Assembly (NCBI RefSeq): GCF_035194505.1 | Contig: NZ_CP136573.1 | Location: forward strand, 2,982,048-3,046,047 | Reading direction: 5' to 3' | DNA length: 64,000 nt | From: Erythrobacter sp. | Lineage (GTDB): Bacteria; Pseudomonadota; Alphaproteobacteria; Sphingomonadales; Sphingomonadaceae | Shown: positions 1-8,111 of the stretch, piece after piece | Layout of the letters: each line of letters begins with the position of its first letter | How positions within the stretch are numbered: the stretch's first letter is position 1 | Translations under genes and position numbers: made by a program | The notes under the pieces: model-generated | Database searches by the model: none | What the model was told of the DNA's origin: nothing | The model's input: the letters and a program-made list of their open reading frames with translations, nothing else

Positions 1-152
1 CGGGTGGCAAAACCTTCGGCCTGGAGCGCGATCGCAACCGTGGTGAGGATGTTGCGATCATCATCCACCAGCGCGATCTGCATCGCGCGCTCGCCTTCGC
101 CAGCGCCTTCGCCGATCGCCGGCCCGGCCGGATCGGGGGTGCTTTCGGACAT
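1..152 (-). CDS. chvI: ChvI-type response regulator, N-terminal fragment (runs off window)
   Basis: Reading leftward from an ATG at 152 gives about 50 residues. After an acidic, Gly/Pro-rich leader they continue MQIALVDDDRNILTTVAIAL, the beta1-alpha1 start of a receiver domain with the acidic pocket DDD. The window ends before the phosphoacceptor and the winged-helix domain. Its position divergent from pckA matches the alphaproteobacterial chvI locus, where ChvI is the regulator partner of the membrane kinase ChvG in acid and envelope responses. The receiver assignment is read directly; the ChvI name rests on the neighbour and is inferred. The long leader before the receiver suggests that translation could instead begin at the internal methionine. 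Confidence 0.8.
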   Translation of the reverse strand, partial: MSESTPDPAGPAIGEGAGEGERAMQIALVDDDRNILTTVAIALQAEGFAT

Positions 153-364
153 GGTGCCTATCCCTCTCGCCGCCGCCGTCGCATAGCCTATGGGGTAGCG
201 CCATTGTGCAGCCGATACAATGTGTCAGCTTGGCCGCATTCCGGCACCATCCACCGCCCGCGCAAAAATGTCAGGGGCCATGCGTTTGACGCAGGCAGCG
301 TCGCGAATTATGGGCGCGGGCCATGGGACGGGTCGTGTTGCGGATCACGCAGCCGCCGCTGTTT

Positions 365-399
365 GCATACGTATGCGCGAGTGCTAGGGCAGGCCTAGC
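365..399. promoter_or_regulatory. Two adjacent dyads upstream of pckA
   Basis: Between divergent chvI and pckA lies a perfect 12-bp palindrome GCATACGTATGC (365-376), followed by GCTAGG-N5-CCTAGC (383-399) and a GATTC (GANTC class) site at 401-405. Such dyads are typical of repressor or activator operators for a gluconeogenic gene, but no binding protein can be named. No other feature was seen in 153-456. Confidence 0.45.
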
Positions 400-456
400 G
401 GATTCGCCCCATCCATTCGTTTTGCTGCCGTCTTGACTGGCTCAGGAGATACGACC

Positions 457-2070
457 TTGACCTCGCTCGCTACCCCGCTGGCTGCCCAGAACCTCGTTAC
501 CCGCGCGACCATCCACGCCAATCTCGGCACCTCGGCGCTGGTCGAACACGCGCTCAAGAAGGGCGAGGGCAAGCTGACCAAGCACGGCGCGCTGCTGGTG
601 GATACCGGCCGCTTCACCGGCCGCAGCGTCAAGGACAAGTATATCGTCCGCGATGCCGGGACCGAGAACACGATCAACTGGGGCCCGATCAACCAGCCCA
701 TGAGCGAGGAGCACTTCGCCAACCTCAAGGCCGATTTCCTCAAGGAGCTTGAGGGGCAGGAAGAGCTCTACGTCGCCGATCTGTTCGGCGGCTCGCAGCC
801 CGAATACCGGGTCAACGTTCGCGTCATCAACCAGCTGGCGTGGCACAACCTGTTCATCCGCACCCTGCTTGTGCGCCCGACCGCTGACGAACTCGCCAGC
901 TTCGTGCCCGAATACACCATCATCAACCTGCCGAGCTTCAAGGCGAACCCCGAGCGCCACGGCTGCCGCAGCGACACGGTGATCGCGGTGAGCTTCACCG
1001 AAAAGCTGATCCTGATCGGCAACACCGAATATTCGGGCGAGATGAAGAAGGGCGTGTTCGGCCTTCTCAACTATCTCCTGCCTGCACAGGGCGTGATGCC
1101 GATGCACTGTTCGGCCAATATCGGCGCCGACGGCAAGAGCGCGATCTTCTTCGGCCTGTCGGGTACCGGCAAGACTACGCTTTCGGCCGATGCCAGCCGC
1201 ACGCTGATCGGCGATGACGAACATGGCTGGTCGGATACGGCGGTCTTCAACTTCGAAGGCGGCTGCTATGCCAAGATGATCAACCTTTCGGCCGAGGGCG
1301 AGCCGGAGATCTACGCCACGACGAAGATGTTCGGCACGATCCTCGAAAATGTCGCGATGGACGAGGACACCCGCGAGCTGGACTTCACCGATTCCTCGAA
1401 GACCGAGAACACCCGCGGCGCCTATCCGATCGAATCGATCCCCAACACCTCCGAGAAGAACCTCGGCCCGGCGCCGTCGAATGTGATCATGCTCACCGCC
1501 GACGCTTTCGGCGTGCTGCCTCCGATTGCGCGGCTTACCGCAGATCAGGCGATGTACTACTTCCTCAGCGGCTACACCGCCAAGGTCGCCGGCACCGAAA
1601 TCGGCGTGACCGAGCCCGAAGCTACCTTCAGCACCTGCTTTGGCGCCGCCTTCATGCCGCGCCACCCGTCGGTCTATGGCAACCTCCTGAAGGAGCGGAT
1701 TGCCAAGGGCGGGGCGCAGTGCTGGCTGGTCAACACCGGCTGGACCGGAGGCAAGTACGGCACCGGCAGCCGCATGCCGATCAAGGCCACCCGCGCGCTG
1801 CTCAACGCGGTGCTCGACGGCAAGATGGACGAAGTGGAATTCCGCAAGGACCCCAATTTCGGCTTCGACGTGCCGGTCTTTGTGCCGGCGCTGGCCGAAG
1901 CCGGGCTTGATCAGACCATCCTCGATCCGCGCAGCACCTGGGCTGACAAGGCCGAGTATGACGCGACCGCGCAGAAGCTGGTGCAGCTGTTCATCGACAA
2001 CTTCGCCCAGTTCGAAGCCCATGTCGATGAAGGCGTGCGTCAGGCGGCTCCTGCCCCCGTCGCCGCCTGA
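457..2070 (+). CDS. pckA: Phosphoenolpyruvate carboxykinase (ATP)
   Basis: Converts oxaloacetate plus ATP to phosphoenolpyruvate and CO2, the first committed step of gluconeogenesis, in the cytosol. The 537-residue product has the usual family length and carries the P-loop GLSGTGKTTLSAD near residue 235, followed by the metal/nucleotide region IGDDEHGW. Further conserved blocks are ENTRGAYPIESIPN and TGWTGGKYGTGSRM. I chose the TTG at 457 because AGGAG lies 8 bp upstream; an in-frame TTG at 433 lacks such a site. It is transcribed alone, with a strong terminator 23 bp downstream, and diverges from the ChvI-type regulator gene. Confidence 0.95.
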   Translation: MTSLATPLAAQNLVTRATIHANLGTSALVEHALKKGEGKLTKHGALLVDTGRFTGRSVKDKYIVRDAGTENTINWGPINQPMSEEHFANLKADFLKELEGQEELYVADLFGGSQPEYRVNVRVINQLAWHNLFIRTLLVRPTADELASFVPEYTIINLPSFKANPERHGCRSDTVIAVSFTEKLILIGNTEYSGEMKKGVFGLLNYLLPAQGVMPMHCSANIGADGKSAIFFGLSGTGKTTLSADASRTLIGDDEHGWSDTAVFNFEGGCYAKMINLSAEGEPEIYATTKMFGTILENVAMDEDTRELDFTDSSKTENTRGAYPIESIPNTSEKNLGPAPSNVIMLTADAFGVLPPIARLTADQAMYYFLSGYTAKVAGTEIGVTEPEATFSTCFGAAFMPRHPSVYGNLLKERIAKGGAQCWLVNTGWTGGKYGTGSRMPIKATRALLNAVLDGKMDEVEFRKDPNFGFDVPVFVPALAEAGLDQTILDPRSTWADKAEYDATAQKLVQLFIDNFAQFEAHVDEGVRQAAPAPVAA

Positions 2071-2092
2071 TCCATCACAAGTTCGGGAGAGG

Positions 2093-2132
2093 GGCCCCGC
2101 CCGGCACAAGCCGGAGCGGGGCCTTGTTCTTT
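2093..2132 (+). terminator. Rho-independent terminator of pckA
   Basis: GGCCCCGC-CCGG, loop CACAAG, then CCGG-A-GCGGGGCC form a long GC-rich stem, followed by the T-rich tract TTGTTCTTT. It sits directly after the pckA stop. Confidence 0.85.
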
Positions 2133-2186
2133 GAAAAGCCGCAAGCCTGCGTCACACTGGCCTCCACGCGATTCGCGAGGAGAGAC

Positions 2187-2513
2187 ATGATGAGCATTCT
2201 TGATGGTATCCTGAAGAACATCGGCGGCGCGCCGGACGATGTCGTGAACCTTGCCAAGCAGGTGGGGCTTGATCCTGGGATGGTGGAAGCTGCCATCGGC
2301 GCGCTCGGCCGCACCCATCAACTGGACGGCGACACAGTCACGCTGGCCGCGGAAAAGACCGGCCTCAGCCCCGAAGTGCTCCAGCAGATCGTCACCGCGA
2401 TCGGCGGCGAGGGCTCGCTGTCGAACTTCGCATCGATCCTCGACCGCGATGGCGACGGCAATCCGGTCGACGACATCATGGACATCGCCAAGGGGCTGTT
2501 CGGCAAGAGCTGA
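2187..2513 (+). CDS. Small hypothetical protein with a terminal calcium-loop-like segment
   Basis: A 108-residue acidic, mostly helical protein of unknown function. Translation begins at the ATG at 2187 (followed by a second ATG) behind the Shine-Dalgarno sequence GAGGAGAG; a longer frame starting at 2124 runs through the pckA terminator and is unlikely. It has no signal peptide or membrane segment. Near the C-terminus DRDGDGNPVDD resembles an EF-hand or dockerin calcium loop. The overall pattern of short helical repeats (VVNLAKQVGLDP, VTLAAEKTGLSP) resembles DUF937/YidB-like proteins. It stands alone between the pckA terminator and a convergent flavoprotein gene. Confidence 0.7.
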   Translation: MMSILDGILKNIGGAPDDVVNLAKQVGLDPGMVEAAIGALGRTHQLDGDTVTLAAEKTGLSPEVLQQIVTAIGGEGSLSNFASILDRDGDGNPVDDIMDIAKGLFGKS

Positions 2514-2520
2514 GGCGGAT

Positions 2521-4137
2521 CTAGACCCGCGTATCCTCGAGATATTGCCAGATCCGGCTGACCACCACCGAACCTTCACCGACTGCGCTCGCCACGCGTT
2601 TGACCGAGCCTGCGCGCACATCGCCTACCGCGAAGATGCCGGGCGCGGTGGTGGCGTAGTCATCCGTCTGTCCGGCAGCCGCGCCGGTCAGCACGAAGCC
2701 CTTCTCGTCGGTTGCGGCAAGGCCCGACAGCCAGCCGGTATTGGGCGCGGCGCCGATCATGATGAACAGCGCGCGGGCATCGATGCGCCGCTCGCTTTCT
2801 CCGGTCTTGAGGGTGATGCCTTCAAGCCAGCTTTCGCCGTGGAGCGCGGTGACTTCGCTGTGATAATGGATCGTGACGCGCGGATCGGCCTCCAGCCGCT
2901 GCATCAGATAGCTCGACATGCTTTCGGCAAGGCTGCCTGATCGCACCACCAGATGGACATGGGCGGCCGCGCGGCTGAGGAACATCGCTGCCTGCCCCGC
3001 CGAATTGCCGCCGCCGATCACCACGACCTCGGTGCGCGAACAGAAGCGCGCTTCCATCTCGGTCGCCGAATAGAAGATACCTGCGCCTTCCAGCTCCTCC
3101 AGCCGGGCGAGCGGCAGGCGGCGATATTGCACCCCCGTCGCCACCAGCACGGCGCGGGCGCAGAGTTCATCGTTATCATCCAGTGTGATGCAGTAGGTGC
3201 CGTCCTCGCGCCGCGACAGGCCCTCCACCCGGCGCGGCATCACAAAGCGCGTGCCGAACTTCATCGCCTGCACCTGTCCGCGCCAGGTGAGGTCCGTACC
3301 GCTGATGCCGGTGGGAAAGCCCATGTAGTTCTCGATCCGGCTGGAGGTGCCGGCCTGCCCGCCCACCGCCGTATCCTCGATCACCAGCGCGGGGATGCCC
3401 TCGCTCCCGGCATAGACCGCCGCCGCCACCCCCGCAGGGCCGCCGCCGACGATCACCAGCTCATATGTGCGGCGCGAACAGATATCGAGATCGAGCCCGA
3501 GATATTGCGCCACCTTGCGTGGGGAAGGGTCTTCCAGCCGGGTAAAGGTGCCGAGGATCACCGAAGGCTCGTGCTTGATCAGGCTGCAGACCTGCACGGT
3601 TTCGGGATCGACCCCGTCGAGATCATAGCTCTCGAAGGGGATGCGGTTGCGCGAGAGGAAGCGTTCCACCGCCTGCACCTTGGGATCGCGGTCCGCGCCG
3701 ATCACCTTCACCGCACTGTTCTTCAGCTCGTATTGCTTGCGGCGGCGTGCGGCGAAGACGGTGATGATGTGGTCGCTCAGTTCCGGCACGCGGCTCATCA
3801 GTTCGAGCATCGCCGGGCGCGGGGCCTCGATCACGCGGGTGTCCACGCTGGCGCGCATCTTGAGGTAGTTGGTCGCGCCGCTTAGAAACCCGATCTCGCC
3901 CATGAACTGGGTCGGGCCGAGGCCGGATTCGAACATCCGCTCGCCGGTGTAGGGATTGACCACCTCGACCTCGCCTTCAAGGATGTAGACGAAGCGATCG
4001 AGCGCCTCGCCGATATCCATGACGATGGCGCCGGCCGGGTCGAACACCTCGCCGCCGATCGCGCAGATCGCATCGACATGGGCCGTCGCAAGCGGCACCC
4101 GGCGCATGGTTTCAAGGTCTTGTCCGAGCGTTTCCAT
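2521..4137 (-). CDS. Cyclic-nucleotide-binding, thioredoxin-reductase-like flavoprotein lacking the CxxC
   Basis: A 538-residue three-part protein. Residues 20-130 form a cNMP-binding-like beta-roll. Residues 143-215 look like a glutaredoxin/thioredoxin fold without a CxxC pair. Residues 225-538 are a pyridine-nucleotide disulfide oxidoreductase with the FAD motif GGGPAG (231-236) and the NADPH motif GGGNSAGQAA (375-384). The usual thioredoxin-reductase CATC motif before the NADPH domain is replaced by FYSATEMEARF, so classical disulfide exchange is unlikely. A ligand-gated NAD(P)H oxidoreductase is the reasonable inference; the substrate is unknown. A GGAGG Shine-Dalgarno supports the ATG at 4137. 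Its 3' end is 8 bp from that of the convergent small gene. Confidence 0.85.
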   Translation of the reverse strand: METLGQDLETMRRVPLATAHVDAICAIGGEVFDPAGAIVMDIGEALDRFVYILEGEVEVVNPYTGERMFESGLGPTQFMGEIGFLSGATNYLKMRASVDTRVIEAPRPAMLELMSRVPELSDHIITVFAARRRKQYELKNSAVKVIGADRDPKVQAVERFLSRNRIPFESYDLDGVDPETVQVCSLIKHEPSVILGTFTRLEDPSPRKVAQYLGLDLDICSRRTYELVIVGGGPAGVAAAVYAGSEGIPALVIEDTAVGGQAGTSSRIENYMGFPTGISGTDLTWRGQVQAMKFGTRFVMPRRVEGLSRREDGTYCITLDDNDELCARAVLVATGVQYRRLPLARLEELEGAGIFYSATEMEARFCSRTEVVVIGGGNSAGQAAMFLSRAAAHVHLVVRSGSLAESMSSYLMQRLEADPRVTIHYHSEVTALHGESWLEGITLKTGESERRIDARALFIMIGAAPNTGWLSGLAATDEKGFVLTGAAAGQTDDYATTAPGIFAVGDVRAGSVKRVASAVGEGSVVVSRIWQYLEDTRV

Positions 4138-4196
4138 CTGCGCCTCCGGCGGTCATCCGGTCAGCAGGGTTGCCCGCCGGAGGTTGCAAGATGGTG

Positions 4197-6053
4197 TCAG
4201 GCCTTGGCGCTGGCAATATAGCGGCTGACGGTATTCGCCACGACATTCAGGGGCGCGTTGCCGCCCAGCACCACGGCGGTGTTGAACGCTTTGAGATCGT
4301 AGGCGCTGCCGAGTTCTGCCTGCGCGCGCGAACGCTGGCGGACGATTTCGGTATGGCCGATCTTGTAGCCGCAGGCCTGCCCCGGCCAGCTGCAATAGCG
4401 ATCGACCTCGGAGGCGACTTCCTCGGCCTTGGAGCCATTGCGTTCGACAAAGAACTGGCGGCCCTGCTCGCGGGTCCAGCGCTTGGAGTGGAGGCCGGTG
4501 TCCACCACCAACCGGCAGGCGCGGAAGGCGAGCGACTGGAGGTAGCCGAGGCGGCCGACCTTGAATTCGTCATAGGCGCCCAGCTCGTCCGCCAGCTGTT
4601 CTGCATAGAGTGCCCAGCCTTCGGAAAAGGCGTTGAAGGCGAGGATCGAGCGGATCAGCGGCAGGCGGTTGGAGAATTCGCCTTCCCACACGTGGCCCGG
4701 AATGCTCTCGTGGAAGGTGAGATCGGCAAGGTCATACTTGCGGTGCAGATCGGTGGTGCGCAGGTTAATCCAGAAGCGCCCCGGAATGCTGCCGTCCTTG
4801 CTGCCCGCCCCGCCATAGGCCCCCGGCGCGCCGGGTTCTTCGGCGAGCGGGAGGCGGCGCACTTCGAGCGGGGGATCGACCAGCTTGTTGAAGGCGCGCG
4901 GCATCTGCGCCTTGATCCAGCCGAGCCGCTCGTTGATGAAGGCGAAGATTTCCGCGCGGCCCGCGTCCCCTTCGGCAAAGTGGTATCGCGGGTCCTGCGA
5001 AAGCGCCTGCATCCGCTCGCCGACGCTGCCCTTGGTGTAGCCGATCTCCTTGAGGATCGGGTCCATCCGGCCGTGGATTTCTTCGAGTTCGGCAAGACCC
5101 TGACGGTGGATCTCGTCAGGGGTGAGGCGCGTGGTGGTCGAGGCGCCGACGGCCCAGGCGTAATATTCCTCGCCCATCGGCTGGGCCCACATGCCGGCAT
5201 TGTCCTTGGCCGCGGCGCGCTGGACCTTGAGTTCGGCGATCTGGCGTTCGAGCGCGGGGACGATGCCGCTGGCAACGATCCGCTCGGCCTGCTCGGCAGC
5301 CTTCGTCGCGCCATCCAGCTTCGCGGCCGCGAGCGGGCCGGCGTAGCTTTCCGATGCGCCTGCAATGCTCGTTTCCATCTGGCGGATCGCCTTGTCGAGC
5401 AGGAAAGCGGGCGGCACGAGGCCCATCCCGCGCGCCGACCGGATGCGCTCAAGTTCCCCGTCGAGCAACGCGGGCACCTCGGCAAGGCGCGACATGTAGG
5501 GGCCGACATCCGAGGCCGCGAACAGCGGCTGGCTCGAGCCGAAGAAGCGCGGCATGTCGAGATAGCCGCCGACGTTCTGGATCACCACATAGGGCGCGTT
5601 GCGCCAGCTGCCGACCGCGACATCGCCATAGGGCATGGCCATGCCCTCCACAGCGCGGGTGAAGGCGGTTTCGACCACCTCGAAGCCGATTTCCTGATCG
5701 TCGGTGAGGCCCCCACGATCCTTGGCGCGCGGGAAGGCGCGGGCTTCGGCTACCAGTTCCTTGAGTGTTGCGGCATAGGCGCTGCGCCCTTCCTCGCCGC
5801 CGACCCCGAAGGTCGATCGCCACGCGGCATATTCGCCGGTGTCGACCCCGAGCCCGGTTGCCCGGCCCGGCTCGTGTGCGAGCATCTTGTAGGCGATGCG
5901 GTCCAGCGTCGCATCCGCGCCGCCCGGAGCAGCGGGGGTGCTGATCGGCGCGGCATCGCTGCGGGCGCAGGCGGGCAGCAGGGCAAGGGCGGAAACACCG
6001 GCAAGCCCGGAAAGGGCCTGGCGGCGGGTGAAATCATGGTTGCTCTCTCTCAT
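4197..6053 (-). CDS. DUF885 family putative metallopeptidase lipoprotein
   Basis: A 618-residue exported protein. The N-terminus has a twin-arginine-like stretch FTRRQALSGLAG, a hydrophobic core and a lipobox-like LLPAC, so it probably ends as a membrane-anchored periplasmic lipoprotein. The body is typical of DUF885, including HESIPGH in the C-terminal half, a candidate zinc-binding HExxxGH motif followed by WEGEFSN. The family is linked to peptidase or hydrolase activity, but its substrate is unproven. The upstream neighbour is the flavoprotein gene's 5' end side; a small membrane-protein gene diverges 75 bp from its start. No clear Shine-Dalgarno was found before the ATG at 6053. Confidence 0.85.
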   Translation of the reverse strand: MRESNHDFTRRQALSGLAGVSALALLPACARSDAAPISTPAAPGGADATLDRIAYKMLAHEPGRATGLGVDTGEYAAWRSTFGVGGEEGRSAYAATLKELVAEARAFPRAKDRGGLTDDQEIGFEVVETAFTRAVEGMAMPYGDVAVGSWRNAPYVVIQNVGGYLDMPRFFGSSQPLFAASDVGPYMSRLAEVPALLDGELERIRSARGMGLVPPAFLLDKAIRQMETSIAGASESYAGPLAAAKLDGATKAAEQAERIVASGIVPALERQIAELKVQRAAAKDNAGMWAQPMGEEYYAWAVGASTTTRLTPDEIHRQGLAELEEIHGRMDPILKEIGYTKGSVGERMQALSQDPRYHFAEGDAGRAEIFAFINERLGWIKAQMPRAFNKLVDPPLEVRRLPLAEEPGAPGAYGGAGSKDGSIPGRFWINLRTTDLHRKYDLADLTFHESIPGHVWEGEFSNRLPLIRSILAFNAFSEGWALYAEQLADELGAYDEFKVGRLGYLQSLAFRACRLVVDTGLHSKRWTREQGRQFFVERNGSKAEEVASEVDRYCSWPGQACGYKIGHTEIVRQRSRAQAELGSAYDLKAFNTAVVLGGNAPLNVVANTVSRYIASAKA

Positions 6054-6127
6054 GCGGGCGAGGTTTGGCGTTCGCCTGCCTCCAAGTCAATTGCGCGGGG
6101 GCGGCCCAAGCGGCTATGGGCACGGGC

Positions 6128-6340
6128 ATGACCGATTTCGTGCTCTCGCTCGTGATGCTCGCCGCGCTCGCGCTGGTGGCGGGCGCTTTTGTCCTCTGGC
6201 GCCGCACCGGCGAGGCAAAGCAGCCGCTGCTGATGGTGCTGCTGGCGGTGATCGCGGTCGTCAACGTGCTGATCTGGACCGTGCCGAGCTCCACCGGCAA
6301 GGCACCGATCGAAGAGATCAAGGCGGCCGGAGAGGGGTAA
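6128..6340 (+). CDS. Small two-segment membrane protein, hypothetical
   Basis: A 70-residue protein with two hydrophobic segments: FVLSLVMLAALALVAGAFVLW near the N-terminus, followed by the short basic turn RRTGEAK, then a second segment ending in WTVP. A hydrophilic tail ends KAAGEG. Start at 6128 is preferred, although ATG 6116 (MGTG-) is in the same frame. It probably sits in the inner membrane with both ends on one side. It is divergent from the DUF885 gene and convergent with the TonB-like gene. I do not recognise a function. Confidence 0.65.
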   Translation: MTDFVLSLVMLAALALVAGAFVLWRRTGEAKQPLLMVLLAVIAVVNVLIWTVPSSTGKAPIEEIKAAGEG

Positions 6341-6365
6341 GCCTCCCCGGCGCGCCGTCACCAGA

Positions 6366-7040
6366 TCAATCAGGAATATTCCAGGTGATCGCACCCGAGT
6401 AGCTGCCGCTCACCGGGCGGCCACTGCTGTCGCGCGCTGCATCGAAGCGGGAGCGTTTGGTCACCAGCTCGCAGGTCGCGGCATCGAGCACGCCGTGTCC
6501 CGTCGAACGGGTGATGCTGCACCCTGTCACCTTCCCTGCCGCATCGATCGTCAGGGTGAAGCGTGCGGAACCCGAAAGGCCCTGCCGCAGCCAGTTCGCG
6601 CGGTAATCGCTATCGAGCACCCAGCGCGCCGGATTGTTGCGCGGGGCCGCGCCAACCGGATCGAAGGGCGAGGCGCTGGGGGAAGGCCCGGGGATGCCGA
6701 AATCGACCGGGCCGACCTCGACGCCCTTCAATTCGTCCACGCCGGGCAAGGTGGTGACAGGAGTGGTGGCGAAATCGAAGGGGATCGTGTCCGGGCGGGT
6801 GGTGGTGGTGGGGCTCGCTGCCTTGGTGCTGGTGTTGCTGGTCGGCGCCGCGGGATCGGGCGGCGGCGGGGGGATCGGGATCGGCTTGACGGTAAAGCCC
6901 TGAAGCGGCGGCGGCTCAGGTGTGACGACCACCGTCACGGCAAGGCCCACCACCAGCAAGGCGCCTACGGCAGCGGGAATGCCGAGGGCGCCGACAAGGG
7001 CAGCGGGATTGGGACGGCGGGCATGGGAGGCATAGGTCAT
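6366..7040 (-). CDS. TonB-family energy transducer
   Basis: A 224-residue protein with the TonB plan. It has a short cytoplasmic N-terminus, one transmembrane segment (about residues 18-38), a proline-rich periplasmic spacer (PIPIPPPPPDPAAP plus a Thr/Ser-rich stretch), and a C-terminal domain of about 85 residues ending SGAITWNIPD. The C-terminal domain contains the typical FTLTIDAAGKVTGCSITRS region. TonB couples the proton-motive force via ExbBD to outer-membrane receptors. No exbB/exbD lie nearby, so it is an orphan copy or shares another ExbBD pair. Several TonB-dependent receptors occur in this window. Confidence 0.88.
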   Translation of the reverse strand: MTYASHARRPNPAALVGALGIPAAVGALLVVGLAVTVVVTPEPPPLQGFTVKPIPIPPPPPDPAAPTSNTSTKAASPTTTTRPDTIPFDFATTPVTTLPGVDELKGVEVGPVDFGIPGPSPSASPFDPVGAAPRNNPARWVLDSDYRANWLRQGLSGSARFTLTIDAAGKVTGCSITRSTGHGVLDAATCELVTKRSRFDAARDSSGRPVSGSYSGAITWNIPD

Positions 7041-7390
7041 CAGGGGTCTCCTCTCTCCATCATCGTGGGAGCGGTGGCCGGAGTGCCGATGACAAGCGCA
7101 GACCCTCCGGCCTCGCTCGGCTCCGAGAGTACTATGCTTTTTGTTAGGCGCGAAGACATTTCGCGTTGCTTTTCAATACTGTATTTTTTGCAATCAAATC
7201 AGTAGAGAAAAGAGAGAGGAATAGGCTGGGGAACTTTCTGGCCCGCCAACGAACGGGCCGCGAGCGCACGCGCACGCGCCGCAGGCGCCCAAGCCCAAAG
7301 ACATTGAAACGCGGCCCTCAAGCAGCGAAGCGGTAGGGCAACAAAGGCTCGCCGAGGACTGCACGCCGGAGGGCGTGCAGCACGCAAAAA
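7041..7390. other. Gene-poor spacer with an A/T-rich patch and two hairpins
   Basis: No convincing gene. Positions 7130-7215 are unusually A/T-rich for this genome and could hold a promoter firing leftward into the TonB gene. Two dyads follow: GGCCCG-N8-CGGGCC (7240-7259) and CTGCACGCC-GGAG-GGCGTGCAG (7359-7380), the latter 11 bp past the hydrolase stop. Neither has a T-run. Two overlapping short minus-strand frames here look like composition artefacts. Confidence 0.5.
7359..7380 (-). terminator. Stem-loop at the 3' end of the alpha/beta hydrolase gene
   Basis: A perfect 9-bp stem with a 4-nt loop lies 11 bp beyond the hydrolase stop codon. There is no uridine tract on the exit side, so it may only protect the mRNA end or aid Rho-dependent termination. 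Confidence 0.45.
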
Positions 7391-8047
7391 TCACTTAATC
7401 GGGCAATCCGGCGAGAGGCGGAAGTCGAGATAGTTGTCGACCGACTTCATCAGCTCTTCGAGTTCGTTCTCGAAGAAGTGGTTGGCGCGCGGAATTTCCT
7501 CGTGGTGGATGGTGATGTGCTTCTGGGTGCGCAGCTTGTCCACCAGCTTCTGCACCGCGTTGGGCTGCACCACCGTATCCGCCGCGCCCTGCACGAAGAT
7601 GCCGCTGGCAGGGCAGGGTGCGAGGAAGCTGAAGTCGTACATGTTGGCGGGCGGCGCGACCGAGATGAAGCCGCGCACTTCGGGGCGGCGCATAAGGAGC
7701 TGCATGCCGATGAGGGCACCGAAGCTGTAGCCGGCAATCCAGGTGCTCTGCGCTTCAGGATGGATCGACTGCACCCAGTCGAGCGCCGATGCCGCGTCGG
7801 AAAGTTCCCCGATCCCGCTGTCAAACGAGCCCTGCGAGCGGCCCACACCGCGGAAGTTGAAACGCAGCGTGGCAAAGCCGCGATCCGCGAAGGTTTTGTA
7901 GAGGCGCTGCACGATCCGGTCGTTCATCGTTCCGCCGCCTTCGGGGTGCGGGTGCAGGATCATCGCCACCGGCGCACGCGGGCGCGGCGGCGGGGAGAAA
8001 CGGCCTTCAAGACGGCCTTCCGGGCCGGGGAAGATGACTGAGGGCAT
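7391..8047 (-). CDS. Alpha/beta hydrolase (dienelactone-hydrolase/YpfH-like)
   Basis: A 218-residue cytosolic alpha/beta-hydrolase of compact type. Visible motifs are the oxyanion region LHPHPEGGGTMND, FNFRGVGRSQG, the nucleophile elbow GYSFGA, the acid in GAADTVVQ, and the general base His in RANHFF. Related small hydrolases act on short esters or remain uncharacterised, so the substrate is unknown. The gene diverges from the cysteine desulfurase gene with about 65 bp between starts. Confidence 0.85.
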   Translation of the reverse strand: MPSVIFPGPEGRLEGRFSPPPRPRAPVAMILHPHPEGGGTMNDRIVQRLYKTFADRGFATLRFNFRGVGRSQGSFDSGIGELSDAASALDWVQSIHPEAQSTWIAGYSFGALIGMQLLMRRPEVRGFISVAPPANMYDFSFLAPCPASGIFVQGAADTVVQPNAVQKLVDKLRTQKHITIHHEEIPRANHFFENELEELMKSVDNYLDFRLSPDCPIK

Positions 8048-8111
8048 CGGTTAACCTTGTGATCGAGAAGCCTGCGCGCCGGGTGGCGCTGGCGATTGCG
8101 CGGCCTATATA

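Noticed and set aside
442..2109. Long open frame on the minus strand across pckA
   Set aside because: It is antisense to a complete PckA with all motifs; high GC makes long antisense frames common here. The same applies to frames opposite the DUF885, parC, glmS, pntB and receptor genes.
4170..6131. 653-codon plus-strand frame opposite the DUF885 gene
   Set aside because: No recognisable domain, Gly/Ala/Arg-biased composition, and the other strand encodes a coherent lipoprotein peptidase.
7194..7394. Two overlapping minus-strand frames of 62-66 codons in the spacer
   Set aside because: Neither has a ribosome site, and their low-complexity sequence follows from the two hairpins and GC-rich patch; more likely non-coding.
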